Shown here: piece after piece, positions 52,501-59,370 of the stretch | How positions within the stretch are numbered: position 1 is the first letter of the stretch | How the letters are laid out: each line of letters begins with the position of its first letter | From: Metridium senile | Lineage: Eukaryota; Cnidaria; Anthozoa; Actiniaria; Metridiidae | Length of the DNA: 64,000 nt | Assembly (NCBI GenBank): GCA_949775045.1 | Contig: OX459101.1 | Span: 17,576,180-17,640,179, forward strand | Reading direction: 5' to 3' | Program-made: the position numbers and the translations under genes | The notes under the pieces: model-generated | The model's input: the letters and a program-made list of their open reading frames with translations, nothing else | The model's database searches: none | What the model was told of the DNA's origin: nothing

Positions 52501-55500
52501 AGACTTCAACAGGTGACCCATAACTGAAGCAAAACGTTAGTAAGTTAGTAAGTATCCTCTTGTTTTAGCCAATATACCTAATCGGCTAACGCATTGCTAT
52601 GTACTTTTCCACTCAATTCAAAACCACTTAGGAATAGCAAGGGGCCATTTTGCATGACCATGCGCGAAATGCTGTACTGTGGCATCGCAATGCAGGCTCA
52701 CCACAAGCCACCCACTCATTAACTTGTAACAAAATGTCGCTGAGCTATCACACTTTGTTATATTTATCTATTATCTTATCATTTCTGTCGCTATTTGTGA
52801 GTGTAGCAAAAACAAAGTCTACGTAATTCAATAGAAATAACAAAAGACTTAATTTAAACAATGAATGAAGCTAACAAAGAATACAATAGGTTTCCGGTAC
52901 ACACCGGCAGGGAGCCAAAATTCTATGCAAAGCAGCACTTTTTATGGCAGAAAATTGAAAATTTCGCTACCTTACCCAATTTTTCCAGCAAATCAAACAT
53001 GATAGATCGAAAGCACAGAAACAAAGGACATCAAATCAAATGGAATTTGTGTGGTATTCTCTCACACAAGTCAGCCATGTAATCAAGAATAAGAATAACC
53101 ATATTCGCATAATCATACTGTGTTTGATGCTACATAAAAAGCCAACAAATTGTTCGATTGCTGGGATATCGAGGATCTCCTTTCATGAATGGTACATAAA
53201 CTAAATGTGTCTTATTTCAAGCTGGAGTATTTCGAAGTTCAAGAGTTTTGACCAATTAATAATGACCATGTAAACAATGTTTACATCTTTGATTGGCAAA
53301 AAAAATCCATCTTCCCCAATTTTCTAATTAAAGATTCATTATAAAACATTACCAATGCATATGGATATCATCATTTCTGCTTAAAACACATTGGTATTTT
53401 CACTACATTTAATAATCTTTCAAGATGAAAAATGCCGAACAGCCCGAATTTATCAATTATGACATGAAGGCAATGTGAAAATTTTCGCTACCCATTGCAG
53501 TCGATTTTAACACAAAATGTCATGATACAGTACAAATAGCATCCTAGTCATCTTGTTAAAAGACCTGGCATCAGATAGTCTTATTTCCTGAGTTACACCG
53601 ACAGCAAAGTATGTTTACAAAGTATGTTACAGTCGCCATTCTCTCTTCTCTGCGAGTCAGCTTGAATGACTCTTTTAACATTCTTTCCAATTTGGTCTAT
53701 TTTCAATAAATCTAAAAAGAATTATCTACTTCTTCTCACGTAATTATGATCATTATAATACCGTCTGTTTATGGGGGGGGGGGGGGGGGGTACATATTGC
53801 GATTCAAATTTGTTTGATTTGAATTACAATTGGTTTGATTGGAATAACAAAAGCTACATTTTATAACATTGGGTAATTTAATTTGGTGTCAGTGAGAATA
53901 TTTACAGTCAATTACAGCGTGCCCGTCTAGACTGCATTATTCGTTTTATTATTCCATGCTTGATTTCATTCTTCGTTTTCCAGAATTCTGTTAAAGTATT
54001 CAAAAACTGAATGAAACCGCTTTAAATCTCACGGAATAATCAGATTTATTATCTATATTAATAATAGTATCAATTATTTTTGATATCATAATTATTTATA
54101 TGAATTTTGAGAAATTTGAAAAACGAAGAATGAAGTCAAAAATCGAATAATGATCAGAAATGAATAATGCAATCTAGACGGGCACACTTCATGTCCTTTG
54201 AATACACTTCCCAAATAAAAAATCTTTAACAACTTTTATAAAAGACTACAAGGTAGTGGCACAGAACGACATGCATCACTTAAGGGACGGCACTCAGTTT
54301 TTATCAAGAATGAAGGAGGACGGTAATGGCGAGTGAAAAATCTGATATTTCTAGAGCCAGAGCTCCTCCCTTCCCACAAGCAATCTTGGTGAAGGCCAGA
54401 AAATTCAGAATTCCCAATGAATGACTTTTGTTGGCCCACCCTTTAGTCTATGCATAGTTACAAGTAGCCCACCCCAGGCCTATACAATGCACAACAATTA
54501 CCCCAAAATACCCCCAGTGTATTTGCCGTTTTCATATCGAGCAAGGGACTGGGTACGGGTGTGAAAAACTAATTTGAATATGGTTCCAGAAAAAATAACC
54601 CTGTCTGATGAACGTTAGAATGTTTGGCTAACTAGAAAAACAATTATAAGCATCCAAACTCTGCCAAAATTACAGAGACATTTATAGTGTCCTTCCAAAA
54701 CGTCCTTCCAAACCATACATTCTTATAGGTTGTATTTTCGAAAAAAAAATTAAAATGCAATAATTTTGTTACAATTTGCTCAAACTTGTTCCAACATTCA
54801 ATTCTTCCTAATTTTTATTTGCTCTTTCCTGTGAAGGGGTTTATTTCTGAATTAAATCAATTTTGAGAAACTTGGTTCCAGTCCCTTGCTCGATATGGAA
54901 AAGACTAACTGTCCCTTACTAAAGGTTGGATCAGCTTCTATAATTCCCTGAATGGTTTTTTCCAGGCCACCAAGGCTGTCATCCTCATGGTACTGGATTA
55001 TCTATTGAAGAATTACATCAACACAGTGTTATTAGACAGCTGCTATTTACAGCATAACGCGCCTTACCGTGGCCACCCAATTAAAGTTTTGTACAAGTTA
55101 GCTTAGCATTCAAAAGTTTCTCTTTTCAAATTATTTGCTACACAGGGTTCGTACAGAATTCTCAACAAACTTTTCCAAAACTATTCCAAAACTTTTCCAC
55201 AGCCCCTACTCTAATTTTCCAAAACAATAGATATTAGCAAAAAGTGCATTTACTAGTGGTAGATTTGTTACAAAAAATCCGCATTTTAATAAATTTGGAA
55301 TATATAACAAAAACGAATATCTTCAAGGTAGGAGCTGATTACAACCAACAAAAAAATCATAACTTTTCCATAGCCCACTGGTCAAAAAGGAAAATTTCCA
55401 AAACTTTTCCAGGTCCTGGAAAAGAATTATTGATTTCCAAAACTTTTCCAAAACTTTCCAAAACCCGTACAAACCCTGGCTACACCTTTTCAAATTTAAA

Positions 55501-56935
55501 CATCCTGGGAGGTTTTTCAGACACTTATAAACTTCACCCTTGTCTTAGCTTTGAACATTTCAAAGTGTTTACCGTTTGACACTCAGCGTGTCTTTTATAT
55601 TAAAGTCAAATTCTCGCTTTCTGATTGGTTAACTGGTACAAAACTTTAATTAGGTGGCCACGGTAAGGTGCGTCGCACTGTAAGAAATGTAGAATACTGA
55701 ACATATACTATACATGTACATACTGTAAAGTGTATTCCAAGACCGAAATGCATTTTGAGGCATTTACAGGGACGGCAGAGCTGGGGGGGCTAGAGCCCCC
55801 CCAATAATTTTCTGATAAATATTTTTTTTTGGATTTTTATACCAAAGATTCATTGCATATTCTTGTTAAGCTGGAAAACGAGGAAATTTTTGTAGCATCA
55901 TTTAAGTTACCAGTGTTTATTTTTGTATTTCATTTGTCTCTGTAAATAGAGTGAATGATAGGGGAGGGGTGGGTGGATAGGAAATAGCTACTATAACTAA
56001 CAGTTTCTATTTAGTGACTGTTTAATCAGTATCACTCAACCAGAAACATCAAATACAAAAGGAAACAATACCTCATTACAACTTTACTTGTCTTTGATAT
56101 AGTCACTAATAGTCGCTAAATAAGAACTATTACACAGTAGCAATTTTATTTTATTTTGTGGACAAAGTGTTAGTGCAATTAGTCTAATAGAAAATTTACA
56201 ACAAATCAGTCAAAATTATCAGAAACAAGTTACAGTATTTTATGTACGTGATATTATTGGTCAGGTTATATCAATTATTTACCTGTGAAATTGCAGCATC
56301 ATATAATTTGACAGCCTGGTTGCTCGACGATGAAAATGCAAATCCTTCCTTTTTCCAAGCCTAGTGCAAAAAAAGATTCATAATTTTGGTTATTATTCTC
56401 GCTACGCTCGTGGTTCCACTTGAGTTTTGAACATTTTTTGACGCCATCTATGATCATGCAATAACAGGACAGCTAGACAATGAAAAACTATGTGCAATTT
56501 GTTAATGTGAGCGATAATAGGTATACGCCTACCATAATTATTCGTAGCTTAGGGAACTTAGAAAGTATAACTCACACATAGTCAAAACAATATTTTTTCG
56601 AATTTTCCTATTCTTCTTTAATTTACCATAAAGATTATGACGAAAAATATCGATCTCACTCAACAAAATAGACTGAAAGATACACTAACATTTCAGAAAA
56701 ACATTGAAGATTATATATCTTACGGAGATCGAGGAAAATGACTATTTCTAAACAGAAAACTCCCGGTAAAATTGTTTGTGATTGGATGCATGGCAAGAGT
56801 GGGCCGTTTCCTGTGATGAAATTTAGATCAACTTCACCGCTAATAGAGCAAAATTATCGATATCATTCATAAAAGTATAACTATTTAATGACTTACATAG
56901 ATATCTCTCCAATGACTTCGGTAAAAGCTCGTCAT
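34426..56935 (-). CDS. TTC38: TTC38 orthologue, complete, 15 coding exons
   Basis: Tetratricopeptide repeat protein 38, a conserved TPR-like protein of unknown biochemical role. Minus-strand exons: 56935-56897, 56360-56283, 55001-54920, 52523-52358, 51478-51305, 48544-48469, 47494-47375, 46618-46559, 44543-44426, 43125-43055, 40864-40770, 39701-39623, 38134-38057, 36135-36062, 34516-34426. All introns are GT..AG and all phases match. The total is 1401 nt including TGA, 466 residues, close to the 469 I recall for human. Landmarks in order: SLGGLEK, ADPTF-IMGH, EHPTDIFALK, YLYGMYAFALEE, HARAHIFDETGR, HNFWHWALYHVEK, SSLLYRLEL, IDAHLMMCCLG, PIRYDFYKLGGSNAQ, GDVFRLFLINAAM, RLISERK. Introns are full of repeats. 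An AATAAA lies at 34374-34369, about 52 bp past the stop. Confidence 0.94.
34543..34999. mobile_element. TTAA-flanked MITE (TACGGTAATACGAGCA)
   Basis: TTAA at 34543-34546 and 34996-34999 flank 449 bp with ends GGTACGGTAATACGAGCA / TGCTCGTATTACCGTAGC and repeated ACAAGTTGG words. Its edge is about 30 bp upstream (in transcription) of the TTC38 exon 15 acceptor. Confidence 0.88.
35101..35750. repeat. 73-bp minisatellite, about seven units
   Basis: Units TGCAGTTTTACGTTATCTAG... start at 35161, 35234, 35307, 35380, 35453 and 35526, with a partial first unit at about 35101. They are almost identical. An inverted partial copy lies at 35670-35745. A single-unit relative is at 16281-16410. Confidence 0.93.
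35790..35970. mobile_element. Partial GATAGAGAC-family palindromic MITE
   Basis: ACAAGCTCAACGTTCGTCTTGC and GCAAAGGCCCGGCTA match the elements at 47879, 61247 and 63817. The left arm is disrupted. Confidence 0.5.
36062..36135 (-). CDS. TTC38: TTC38 exon 14
   Basis: Acceptor CTTTTAG, donor GTAATT. Reading GDVFRLFLINAAMMSPRK matches human RDVFNQLLIHAALN. Ends phase 2 and joins exon 15 to give Arg-Arg-Leu. Confidence 0.9.
36930..37570. mobile_element. Nested inverted-repeat elements
   Basis: The outer ends ATTTCAAAAATGGTTGACGGAGT (about 36939) and ACTCCGTCAACCATTTTTGAAAT (about 37544) are inverted. GGCGATTGCACGACCGA (37333) and its inverse (37507) form a second pair. A near-perfect foldback of about 190 bp (37141-37328; AAATCGAAGTCAGTTTTCTA...) is inserted between. 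Confidence 0.75.
37590..38030. repeat. ATCGAT-rich DNA split by a foldback MITE
   Basis: ATCGAT/ATAATCG repeats at 37600-37675 and 37900-38025 flank a palindromic insert (about 37722-37890; ACATCCGAGCTATTTTTAGT...ACTAAAAATAGCTCGGATGT). Confidence 0.75.
38057..38134 (-). CDS. TTC38: TTC38 exon 13
   Basis: Phase 0-0. GKFDEAVELLKPIRYDFYKL then GGSNAQ. This is the best conserved stretch (human LLLPIRYRIVQLGGSNAQ). Confidence 0.95.
38443..39342 (-). CDS. Transposon ORF in TTC38 intron 12 (Helitron-associated type)
   Basis: 299 codons from ATG 39342. The N half has GDGRFSNISRGRQCAFMTLSALLC and VDRLLAEGDSMFLKAF...VPDEETISLNYL. The first part resembles the Cys-protease-like domain found with Helitron and PIF1-helicase proteins. 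The C half is basic with repeats RQKRLDAQKAYFKKKTSEQT and SLDAQKAYFKKR, like the RLxxxRxY repeats preceding Helitron Rep proteins. The assignment is recalled family style, not checked. It lies in the same strand as TTC38 and probably represents a fragment. Confidence 0.55.
   Translation of the reverse strand: MYDNYFMLNATLFTRGSIHQGDGRFSNISRGRQCAFMTLSALLCANCGNISKWTTQTVDRLLAEGDSMFLKAFEERSVPDEETISLNYLQDRVLWFTMTQNLSQNSHARNDYDMLDDNGTAVVMKCCDLTTLEQYLRSLSIELSSEFFEIMPVQFVSNTSKSPTHQLMSTNNKNLCTRKVVEFSECKEEKNIEKTKKRKLPEETPHHRETRLEKMRTYQKNSKLTQTAIERQKRLDAQKAYFKKKTSEQTETQSQNSLDAQKAYFKKRIIEETHFQKQTRLENKLTFLTKTTSIITTFH
39623..39701 (-). CDS. TTC38: TTC38 exon 12
   Basis: Acceptor TTATAAG (a weak, purine-containing site), donor GTATTA. 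Reading NGCGTNCKVTRELGIVLCEA corresponds to human [20 protein letters not shown]. Confidence 0.88.
39760..40130. repeat. Three tandem units of about 114 bp
   Basis: Units AGTAAAGTTAAGTTAAC...ATTACCTATCGTTTATATC...CTAGTTTACTCGCTAGTTTCCATT begin near 39790, 39900 and 40014. Just before the first unit (39761-39790) is GATGAAGGGCTAAAGCTAGAAACGTCAG, a degenerate hammerhead-like string. Confidence 0.85.
40260..40745. repeat. CACAACACCACACC-rich minisatellite
   Basis: C/A-only low-complexity DNA with a higher-order repeat of about 280 bp (for example ACACACCACCACAACACAAC at two places). Confidence 0.9.
40770..40864 (-). CDS. TTC38: TTC38 exon 11
   Basis: Acceptor ATTGTAG, donor GTAAGC. Reading MFIDAHLMMCCLGAKREDLT, then LLESLKDYA. 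Matches human LLFNDAHFLMASLG. Confidence 0.93.
40866..41140. repeat. Two-copy tandem repeat, about 160 bp
   Basis: Both copies have ATCTATTAGA.ATCAC.TATTCTGATTGG and AGAGCACACAG.ACGCGCGTTTGCATG. Confidence 0.8.
41139..42238. mobile_element. DNA transposon with 9-bp TSD, 1082 bp
   Basis: The ends AACAAGGGGCCATTTTGCAT (from 41148) and the inverse ATGCGCACACAAAACGGCCCC-type end at 42229 form TIRs of about 40 bp. The flanks are exact copies of CTGCTTGCT (41139-41147, 42230-42238). A 9-bp duplication fits Mutator-like transposons. The minus strand has an 80-codon frame (42121-41879; HWRYWTVWDCLKSYS) of unknown kind. A single end-like copy is at 52632-52665. Confidence 0.85.
42336..42725. repeat. 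GATGAT/AATAAT minisatellite, about 107-bp units
   Basis: Four tandem units, each with GATAGTAATAACGATGACATT and a GATGATGATG run. All poly-Met/Asp/Ile frames here are artefacts. Confidence 0.95.
42892..43045. mobile_element. Micro-hairpin element 3 with 10-bp TSD, beside a splice donor
   Basis: A 134-bp insert 42902-43035 whose ends TAGCTTGCGTAGCGGCTATC and the inverse of GAGAGCCGCTACACAGGCTT pair. The flanks are AGGGAGATGT (42892-42901, 43036-43045). The TSD ends 8 bp short of the TTC38 exon 10 donor GT (43054-43053). Confidence 0.85.
43055..43125 (-). CDS. TTC38: TTC38 exon 10
   Basis: Acceptor CCTGTAG, donor GTAAGG. Reading INVGDRWDKMLVHYAQLVD, then THIW, matching human VSVGQRWQDVLPVARKHS. 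Confidence 0.93.
44041..44462. repeat. TTC38: Minisatellite built from the end of TTC38 exon 9
   Basis: Five units start at 44041, 44144, 44230, 44315 and 44407. Each holds GCACTTGG(T/G)(A/G)CAAACATACC, TTGTAATTCTAGTCTGTATAG, TAA(A/C)GATGAAGCGTT and a C-rich spacer. The unit nearest the exon (44407-44462) is the real exon 9 end with its donor. The other four are downstream copies in the intron. Confidence 0.95.
44426..44543 (-). CDS. TTC38: TTC38 exon 9
   Basis: Acceptor TTTACAG, donor GTATGT. Reading GEFETVLELFDNEIG, ASAESTFQLIN, SSLLYRLELQ. The last about 38 bp plus donor are repeated four more times downstream. Using a later donor would read GMFVPSA-stop. Confidence 0.93.
44690..44836 (+). 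mobile_element. Penelope-type repeat with hammerhead ribozyme
   Basis: Shares TAAATTTA..CTATCATTTAGTCT, the ribozyme, AATAAAATACATTTATAGTAGC and AAGGCCTCACTCGATCCTA with the inverted pair at 59440-59875. Short repeats with hammerhead motifs are characteristic of Penelope-like elements. No RT is present here. Confidence 0.6.
44748..44783 (+). ncRNA. Hammerhead ribozyme motif (type I, very short stem III)
   Basis: GTCT (stem I 5') - CTGATGA (core) - TGCCG-TTGA-CGGC (stem II) - GAAA (core) - AGCT (stem III, self-complementary) - C (cleavage site) - AGAC (stem I 3'). All invariant core residues are present. The palindromic stem III implies activity as a dimer, as described for Penelope and retrozyme hammerheads. 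Confidence 0.75.
44836..45295. repeat. GTTGATTGCATGTGTTG minisatellite
   Basis: About nine units combining TTGATTGCATGTGTTGTAGT with GTTGTTGGTGGTGG stretches. The His/Thr- and Cys-rich frames are artefacts. Confidence 0.93.
45434..45765. mobile_element. TIR element joined to a (TTG)n/(CTG)n array
   Basis: GCATCCTCGGGAACCCAGGG (45477) is inverted at about 45735-45757. The arms run about 105 bp and include GTAGTCTGTTGGAGCTTGTT. The left end abuts (TTG)n(CTG)n at 45434-45476, and the right end also carries CTGCTGCTG. Confidence 0.8.
45789..46332. repeat. Duplicated SINE-derived block around a CAGGGTTCG element
   Basis: AACACGTTTTTTAAACTATG through CTCACTACCACTAC at 45832-45910 is repeated at 46245-46325. 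Between lies a 314-bp element with ends CAGGGTTCGTGCT (45918) and AGCACGAACCCTG (46231). The six bases on each side do not match. Confidence 0.75.
46340..46500 (-). mobile_element. SINE (tRNA-derived), minus strand
   Basis: Reverse reading has the head with GATTCGATTCCCGGCTCGGG and the body TTTTCTCCGGGTTATCCGGT, as in the copies at 51528 and 51905. Confidence 0.65.
46559..46618 (-). CDS. TTC38: TTC38 exon 8 (60 bp)
   Basis: Acceptor TTCTTGCAG, donor GTTTGA (non-consensus after GT). Reading LTGHNFWHWALYHVEK matches human ACHNYWHWALYLIEK. A repeat copy (ATAATATACTTCTC...) begins within about 7 bp after the donor. Confidence 0.92.
46999..47283. mobile_element. MITE, AACACAGCGG family
   Basis: About 285 bp alignable with 14056-14350. 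The right terminal inverted end is missing. Confidence 0.7.
47375..47494 (-). CDS. TTC38: TTC38 exon 7
   Basis: Phase 0-0, 40 codons. GLELMPVDCWATHARAHIF, DETGRLDEGIVFM. Matches human NPTDAWSVHTVAHIHEM. A helical TPR-like pair. Confidence 0.95.
47631..47793. mobile_element. Palindromic MITE (TAGACCCTTTTAATAAGTC family)
   Basis: Arms CTATAGACCCTTTTAATTAG...GACGTCAAATTTATTCTTTT fold back almost perfectly. A second copy (59371-60003) carries nested insertions. Confidence 0.88.
47879..48082. mobile_element. Palindromic MITE (CACAGTTCC..GCGCCATCTTGAAAGG family)
   Basis: The left arm TTCACAGTTCC.CGCGCCATC and the inverted right arm GATGGCGCAGGGAACTGTGAA enclose TCTCTATCATTCCAAG. Other copies are at 61247-61465 and 63817-64000. 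Confidence 0.85.
48088..48364. mobile_element. MITE (ATAGATCCRCAATTTG)
   Basis: Inverted ends ATTCATAGATCC (48085) and GGATCTATGAAT (48353). The body matches 62724-63147, where a second element is inserted. Confidence 0.8.
48469..48544 (-). CDS. TTC38: TTC38 exon 6
   Basis: 76 bp. YLYGMYAFALEENKRFAEAE, then KHAIK, matching human [20 protein letters not shown]. Confidence 0.94.
48625..48808. mobile_element. MITE, CAGTGGAACCCCG ends (Tigger/pogo-like)
   Basis: CAGTGGAACCCCG (48626) and its inverse CGGGGTTCCACT (48796). The interior has GGCCGTATTAACAGGG-type tigger words. TA-type flanks are likely. Confidence 0.65.
49049..49122. mobile_element. Micro-hairpin element 4 with 9-bp TSD
   Basis: A 56-bp insert 49058-49113, 24-bp perfect stem AGTCTCCCCCGCAGCCGTTT(TTAG), 6-nt loop. 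The flanks are AGGGGAGGG (49049-49057, 49114-49122). Confidence 0.82.
49155..49392. repeat. (ATCATCACCATCATT)n minisatellite
   Basis: 15-bp units for about 235 bp. The poly-His/Tyr and Met/Ile frames are artefacts. Confidence 0.95.
50080..50885. mobile_element. Foldback elements (AACGAGCAGGAGTG family and neighbours)
   Basis: The arms TTTAAACCACTTGGC / GCGTGGTTTAAATCCTGATA around 50455-50500 and ACTCCTGCTCGTTTACTAAA match 9705 and 33346. At 50730-50830 GATCTTTAAAAT.. and AACTTTGATAAAGATC / GATCAAAGTT form a second foldback. Confidence 0.6.
51305..51478 (-). CDS. TTC38: TTC38 exon 5
   Basis: 174 bp. HLDKACVYWEDILTEHPTD, FALKLVQETYILHGKY, GVFPSWKPDVPLQP, matching human KACELWEQILQDHPTD and FWTPDIPL. 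Confidence 0.95.
51528..51815 (+). mobile_element. SINE (tRNA-derived), plus strand
   Basis: The head TGGCTAGCGGTGTGAGCGCTGG with B box-like GGTTCCAGTCC, the body TTTTTCTCCGGGTTATCCGG, then GGTAGTGAGTGTGTGTCTGA and the tail GTTAAAAAAGTGATTGAT. It pairs in inverse orientation with 51905-52206. Confidence 0.8.
51905..52206 (-). mobile_element. SINE (tRNA-derived), minus strand
   Basis: Reverse complement of the same family: B box GGTTCGAGTCC, TTTTTTCTCCGGGCTATCCGG, the tail GCGTTAAAAAAGTGATTTAG. The two SINEs are about 90 bp apart, tail to tail. Confidence 0.82.
52358..52523 (-). CDS. TTC38: TTC38 exon 4
   Basis: 166 bp. IMGHLLKSGMPIIHVDLDS, EMKKNYDFIMDLA, VTEREKKYALGYKECYHG. Matches human VMGHAMATGLVLIG and LTRREQLHVSAVETFANG. 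Confidence 0.94.
52632..52665. mobile_element. Single end of the AACAAGGGGCC transposon family
   Basis: AGCAAGGGGCCATTTTGCAT and GACCATGCGCG match the TIR at 41148. No partner end was found nearby. Confidence 0.5.
53773..53791. repeat. Poly-G tract, 18 or more bases
   Basis: An uninterrupted G run. The length is prone to assembly error. Confidence 0.9.
53920..54190. mobile_element. Foldback MITE (GTGCCCGTCTAGA)
   Basis: GCGTGCCCGTCTAGACTGCAT and the inverse ATGCAATCTAGACGGGCACA. The arms run about 65 bp (CATTCTTCGTTTT / AAAACGAAGAATG). Confidence 0.85.
54920..55001 (-). CDS. TTC38: TTC38 exon 3
   Basis: 82 bp. IIQYHEDDSLGGLEKTIQG, EADPTF. Matches human [21 protein letters not shown]. Ends phase 1. 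Confidence 0.94.
55060..55683. mobile_element. TIR element with a nested CAGGGTTCG MITE
   Basis: The ends CGCGCCTTACCGTGGCCACC and GGTGGCCACGGTAAGGTGCG are inverted. A 336-bp MITE (55143-55478; CAGGGTTCGTACA/TGTACAAACCCTG) is inserted, with GCTACA on both sides (55137-55142, 55479-55484). The uninterrupted relative is 61728-62027. Confidence 0.88.
56283..56360 (-). CDS. TTC38: TTC38 exon 2
   Basis: Phase 0-0, 26 codons: AWKKEGFAFSSSSNQAVKLY, DAAIS. Matches human [20 protein letters not shown]. Confidence 0.93.
56897..56935 (-). CDS. TTC38: TTC38 exon 1 (start)
   Basis: ATG at 56935-56933, reading MTSFYRSHWRDIY, donor GTAAGT. Followed in frame by AWKKEG, comparable to human LRDCQAWKD. Short, so rests on frame, donor and position. 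Confidence 0.8.
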
Positions 56936-58796
56936 TTTAAGCCGGAATGATATTAGGTTCCCACCACTTTCTGCTGCCTTGCTTTCTGCACAGCTCGAAG
57001 CCGAGAAAACTGGATTTGAGAACACAGGAAGCCCAACGATAAACTTATCAGTTGATTGATTTCATGTGAAGATGATGGTGATGGTGAAGATGGTGGTGAT
57101 GATGATGATGATGTCAAAAAAAAAAACGTTTTTAAACATAATATTTCATTATATTTAACTTAACTATGCCTTGTTTTCATTATTAAAATAATGAAATATA
57201 AGCTGCGTCGGTGTTTGACTTCCGAAAAAAATATGATATTCTCAAAAAGGTTGTTTTGATAAATGCTTCAGTGTAAAGATTACATTCTTTAACTGGTCCT
57301 TATCGACATTTTTCGTTCATTTTATATTATTTATTTCATCTATCGTTCAAATTGTATATTACCGACCTGCTCACCCCTCCCTTGATATGTACATTTGTTC
57401 ACGTCCCAGGGGAGTTGTCGAAGATCATCGACTGACTGTCAGCAAACAGCCGACTGTCTCAGACTCGTCTAGCTTCAATTCTTTTCAATGTCGCTCATTT
57501 TCATATGTTAGCGTTTGACAGTCTCTCGCTACCATTACAATTTCAAGTCCAAACAGTTCTCAGACGAGAGCGACAATTTCAAGCAAGTTTTTAAAGGTGA
57601 GTGAAACGATATTAAATTTAGTGACTGTGTGGCTTTCTTCGAATGGCTGACTGGTCGACCTCCGGCAACGCGGAAATTTCCGTGTTTATATTCGTCAAAA
57701 ACCTCCCGAATTATGACCTTAACTATGCTAGTCTGTTGTTTATACAAAGCAAAGCAATTTTAGCTTTCTTGATATGAAAATTTCCAATAAATATCGAGCC
57801 GCGGTCAAATAAATACAGCCTCTCAGGACTCAAAGCGTTTATGAATAAATTAATCAAAATTAGCAATTCGCTGAATTTTAATGTTAAAAATCTCAATTTC
57901 TAACTAGCGTATTTTCTGTTGCCATACACGTTAGCTTTGAGATTTGAGTTTTTTCGAGTTTGATAGCTAGATTTGGGCTGTTTAAATCTGAAAAAGTCGC
58001 ATAATTTGGTTCATTTTTGTCATTTCTCCGAGACAGTCACTTTGGTAAACACGGTTTTTCTGACATGTGTTTGTCCTTTCATTTGACATCGTGACGTCAA
58101 GAGAACAAATGAGCCAATCACGATCATTGTTCTTGACACCTTATAAGTTACGATTGACAGGCACTTTGATAGTGAATGAACAAAGTGTTTTGGTTGGTTT
58201 AGAATAGGAATAGTAATTAAATAATGGACATTTTTTTTCTGGTGGAATACTTAACCCTAAAAAAACTGGAAGTGATTGCTCTTTCAATATTATAAAAAAT
58301 AAATATTTTTTAATTTTTCTTCTATTTTTGCCATTTCAATAATTTTTTTTTTAATCTTTTTCTTTGATTTTTGCCATTTCAATATTTTTTTTTTGGCCTT
58401 TTTTCTTGTATTTTTGTTTGTTTATTTTTATCTTTCTCTTCTCCTGTCTTGTTATTTCCCTCTTTTTTTATCTTATAATTTTATAATTTCTTTTTTTAAG
58501 ATATCTTCATATATTTTTCTTTATTTATTTACTAATTTTACTATTAATTTATATATTTTTTATTTTTAATTCAGTCTTTCTTCAGTTAAGTTATTTTTTT
58601 TAAAACATTTTTCATCTCCTGTTTGAGTTTTCAGTCATTTTTGTAAATATTTGCCGTCTGAAAAGCAGTTTTTCAAAGTTAAGAATATTTATGTAAGCTA
58701 GCTGGCAGTTTTCAAAATTTCAAAGCTGCTTTTTATGTTTGCCGGCATCCTGAATTGTGTCTCAAAAATTTACCAGATATATGGTCAACACCTTTA

Positions 58797-59200
58797 AAAT
58801 AAATCCCTTTTTTTAATTCTTAATCTTCTAGCCAGACACAAGTGTCTACTAAATGGTAGCCTGTGTACAGCCGGTTTAATTACCTGTAATTACACCGGCT
58901 GTACGCAGGCTACTAAATGGGAGACTTGCATCACTCACACTCGCTACCTCTACATAGATAATTTAGCACACAACTCTGCTCACATATTGATTTTTGTTGA
59001 GGGATGAAAACTAGCATGGGTGCCCTTCAAGTGGTGAATGCTGGCTTTTCACCACTGTAACCTGGGTTCTATTCCCGACTCGGGAGACAAGTGAATAGAG
59101 TTGGTTTGATGTGTTGTTCTCTTCTTCCTCGAGCCCTCACTCTCTGTGCTATCCGGTTCTCCTCCCTACACAAAAAGCAACACATGGGTTGAGAGATGAG
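58797..59200. mobile_element. Inverted SINE pair with a micro-hairpin insert
   Basis: 58797-59015 is a minus-strand SINE 3' part (CTAGCCAGACACAAGTG, CACTCGCTACCTCTAC). From about 59020 a plus-strand SINE with AACCTGGGTTCTATTCCCGA and CTATCCGGTTCTCCTCCC follows. Confidence 0.65.
58848..58920. mobile_element. Micro-hairpin element 5 with 9-bp TSD
   Basis: A 55-bp insert 58857-58911: AGCCTGTGTACAGCCGG pairs with CCGGCTGTACGCAGGCT (one mismatch). The flanks are ACTAAATGG (58848-58856, 58912-58920). It interrupts a SINE. Confidence 0.85.
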
Positions 59201-59370
59201 TGCATAGAATATTAGAATTTAGTAACAGAGTGCATGTATATATGATAATACACGGCCACACAAGATTCCAGCTACAAAGCCTACCATGAATAAAAAAAGT
59301 TCTTTATTTCTTTATTTACAACTCTGGAGAGCTCAACAGAGCTTTTCATGGTTTGAATCAAACAGCCTTA

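Noticed and set aside
54236..54439. Minus-strand ORF GLHQDCLWEGRSSGSRNIRFF
   Set aside because: Looks protein-like but sits between TTC38 exons 3 and 4 with no splice signals that fit and no recognised domain.
57535..57747. Minus-strand ORF KVIIREVFDEYKHGNFRVAG near the TTC38 promoter
   Set aside because: An upstream AG is possible, but the TTC38 start is already explained at 56935. No homology recalled.
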